6,256 bases of DNA from an uncultured Clostridium sp. (GTDB lineage Bacteria; Bacillota_A; Clostridia; Lachnospirales; Lachnospiraceae). Position numbers and translations under genes: made by a program. The stretch lies in the NCBI GenBank assembly GCA_947174825.1, contig CAMWKN010000103.1, positions 1 to 6,256 on the forward strand, read 5' to 3'. Shown one piece after another: positions 5,307 to 6,256 of this stretch. Positions within the stretch are counted from its first letter, which is position 1, and each line of letters begins with the position of its first letter. The notes below the pieces were generated by a model. It worked only from the letters and a program-made list of their open reading frames with translations. It was not told where the DNA came from and ran no database searches.

Positions 5307-5819
5307 TTGGACCAGAAAAAAATAGGTTCGTTATTAAAGAAACTTAGAAACGAAAAAGGACTCACGCAGGAACAATTTGCAGAAATGGTAAATGTTTCCA
5401 ACAGAACGGTATCTCGTTGGGAAAATGGAAATAATATGCCTGACTTGGATATTTTAATTCAGATTTCTGACTATTATGAAATTGATCTGCGAGAGTTATT
5501 GGATGGAGAAAGGAAAAGCGAGAAAATGGATATGGAATTAGAAGAAACCGTATTAAAGGCAGTAGATTACACAAATAGTGAAATAGAGCGGTATACCAAA
5601 AGGGTTCATTGGCTCTTATTAACAGGGGCTTTGCTTTGGTTTGTTTCTGCATTAATAAGCCATACAAGCCTTGTTGAGAACGATGTTATGAGTTGGATTT
5701 CTGATTTTTCCGAGGGAGCAGCATGTGGGATGCTACTCCTCGGAATCGTCGTTACAAGCCGTTATGGGCAGAGAATCGCAGCATTTAAACAGCGATTGTT
5801 AAAAAGATTTCAGAAATGA
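5307..5819 (+). CDS. XRE-family transcriptional regulator with two C-terminal membrane spans
   Basis: This 170-residue DNA-binding protein has an N-terminal HTH_3 (cro/C1-type) domain at about residues 6-62. Key parts are IGSLLKKLRNEKGLTQEQFA, the turn and recognition helix VSNRTVSRWENG (30-41) and the closing helix PDLDILIQISDYYEIDLREL. A charged linker (about 66-98, many Glu/Lys) leads to two hydrophobic spans at about 101-118 and 136-152, with a basic C-terminus (KQRLLKRFQK). Layouts like this are common in Clostridia and imply a regulator tethered to the inner face of the membrane. Its target is unknown. Nearby candidates are the dyad in its own leader and the inverted repeat at the next promoter downstream. 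It has its own likely promoter and a TTG start. The family call is firm; the spans are inferred from hydrophobicity only. Confidence 0.92.
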   Translation: MDQKKIGSLLKKLRNEKGLTQEQFAEMVNVSNRTVSRWENGNNMPDLDILIQISDYYEIDLRELLDGERKSEKMDMELEETVLKAVDYTNSEIERYTKRVHWLLLTGALLWFVSALISHTSLVENDVMSWISDFSEGAACGMLLLGIVVTSRYGQRIAAFKQRLLKRFQK

Positions 5820-5873
5820 TATTCTCTGCAATATATTTTTTTGTTTATGATTTAATTATTTTACATTAATGGC

Positions 5874-5933
5874 AAGTCGCCAGGTCAAGACTTTACCGCT
5901 TTAGCAGCACTTGTGTCCTTGACTTGGCAACTT
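5874..5933. repeat. Long inverted repeat overlapping the promoter of the Big_2 gene
   Basis: GCCAGGTCAAG (5879-5889) and CTTGACTTGGC (5918-5928) are inverted repeats with 10 of 11 positions complementary and one G-U position. Beyond a C-A mismatch the stem continues as AAGT/ACTT (5874-5877 with 5930-5933). The 28-base centre holds a small GCTTTAGC palindrome. The right arm contains the TTGACT -35 box of the next promoter, which fits an operator that would block it. A hairpin RNA is the other option, but no T run follows, so it is not a typical terminator for the XRE gene. Confidence 0.55.
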
Positions 5934-5947
5934 CGTGTTGATATTAT
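5919..5947 (+). promoter_or_regulatory. Probable sigma-A promoter of the Big_2 surface protein gene
   Basis: TTGACT (5919-5924) and TATTAT (5942-5947) each match consensus in five of six positions and are exactly 17 bases apart. The start point would be near 5954, which gives a leader of about 65 bases. The -35 box is embedded in the right arm of the inverted repeat at 5874-5933. Confidence 0.6.
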
Positions 5948-5963
5948 GTAATATATGAATCAA

Positions 5964-5986
5964 GTCGATGCGATACTGCCATCGAC
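5964..5986 (+). promoter_or_regulatory. 5'-UTR hairpin of the Big_2 gene
   Basis: GTCGATG (5964-5970) and CATCGAC (5980-5986) form a perfect 7-bp stem with a nine-base loop (CGATACTGC). It sits 20 bases upstream of the ribosome binding site GAGGG (6007-6011), near the 5' end of the predicted transcript. It may stabilise the mRNA or bind a ligand or protein. No known riboswitch family was recognised; the conserved core motifs of cyclic-di-GMP class I, which sometimes precede surface proteins, are absent. Confidence 0.4.
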
Positions 5987-6018
5987 CGAAGCACATGAAT
6001 AGAAAAGAGGGTACCATC

Positions 6019-6256
6019 ATGAAAAGAAACATATATTTTTTATCCATTATTTTAACACTGATTTTAGCATCTGTCATATTAACTGGTCATTCCGTAACCG
6101 CTTCTACTACTACATTGAAATTGAACAAGACAAAACTTACCGTAAAAGTAGGTAGAAAAAAGAGTTTAAAAATAAAGGGCAGCGATAAAAAACTCAAATG
6201 GAAAACTTCAAATGCAAAGGTTGCAACTATATCAAAGAGCGGGGTCGTCACAGGAA
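6019..6256 (+). CDS. Secreted protein with bacterial Ig-like (Big_2) domain, 3' partial
   Basis: An ATG with GAGGG seven bases upstream opens a frame of 79 codons that is still open at the window end. Residues 1-28 are a classic signal peptide: basic start MKRN, a long hydrophobic core (about IYFLSIILTLILASVIL) and a small-residue exit VTA. A lipobox cysteine is absent, so the protein is secreted or wall-associated, not lipidated. From about residue 31 the sequence shows the start of a Big_2 domain (PF02368): LKLNKTKLTVKVGRKKSLKI, then the hallmark WKTSNAKVATISKSGVVTG. Such domains occur in adhesins and as modules beside surface enzymes in Clostridia. The C-terminal part outside the window would decide the function. 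The many lysines are typical of this domain in Lachnospiraceae. Confidence 0.88.
   Translation, partial: MKRNIYFLSIILTLILASVILTGHSVTASTTTLKLNKTKLTVKVGRKKSLKIKGSDKKLKWKTSNAKVATISKSGVVTG

Noticed and set aside
5811..5842. CAGA/TCTG stem followed by a T run at the end of the XRE gene.
   Set aside because: The stem is only four pairs with an A-C mismatch next to it and overlaps the coding end; too weak to call a terminator.
5871..6010. Cyclic-di-GMP or other known riboswitch before the Big_2 gene.
   Set aside because: The conserved core sequences of the classes I know are absent, and a promoter in the middle of the region explains it better.
1..6256. CRISPR array, tRNA, rRNA, insertion sequence or phage attachment site.
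   Set aside because: No regularly spaced repeats, no cloverleaf or rRNA-like stretch, no transposase motifs or terminal repeats with target duplication were seen.

Overview
The window is AT-rich DNA that looks like a gut-type Clostridia/Lachnospiraceae (Bacillota) chromosome. The signs are strong AGGAGG-type ribosome binding sites, two TTG starts, a lipobox lipoprotein, a small XRE regulator with a membrane tail, a T-box-like leader, sigma-A style promoters and a Big_2 surface protein. No tRNA, rRNA, CRISPR array or transposase was seen. The genus is inferred, not shown.

Left part (1-3466, + strand). A 5'-truncated membrane-anchored protein of unknown function (2-823) is followed by a 116-bp gap that holds what looks like the remnant of a short membrane-protein ORF. 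Next come a coiled-coil protein with two membrane spans (940-1521) and, 28 bp later, a 638-residue lipoprotein carrying two tandem esterase (PF00756-type alpha/beta hydrolase) domains (1550-3466). The last two are probably one transcription unit. Both esterase domains keep a GFSMG nucleophile elbow and a late histidine, so both may be active at the cell surface.

Middle (3467-5306). A small gene of about 70 codons (3571-3780) is interrupted by one in-frame TAA. A strong hairpin (3831-3864) separates it from a convergent nucleoside phosphorylase gene (3894-4655, - strand). Upstream of the phosphorylase is a 650-bp gene-free region that is full of RNA signals on the - strand: a perfect TTGACA-17-TATAAT promoter, about 215 nt resembling the stem I and stem II parts of a T-box tRNA-sensing leader, and two successive intrinsic terminators. 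The canonical T-box antiterminator sequence is not visible. The leader is therefore either degenerate, truncated by a deletion, or an unusual variant now placed in front of the phosphorylase. This is the most interesting part of the window.

Right part (5101-6256, + strand). A promoter, a perfect 9-bp dyad and a TTG-start XRE-family regulator with two C-terminal membrane spans (5307-5819) come first. A promoter whose -35 box lies inside a long inverted repeat, and a 5'-UTR hairpin, then lead into the start of a secreted Big_2 (bacterial Ig-like) protein that runs off the window (6019-6256). The neighbouring genes do not form one obvious pathway. The unifying impressions are cell-surface functions plus several small decayed elements, which suggests a locus that has been rearranged.
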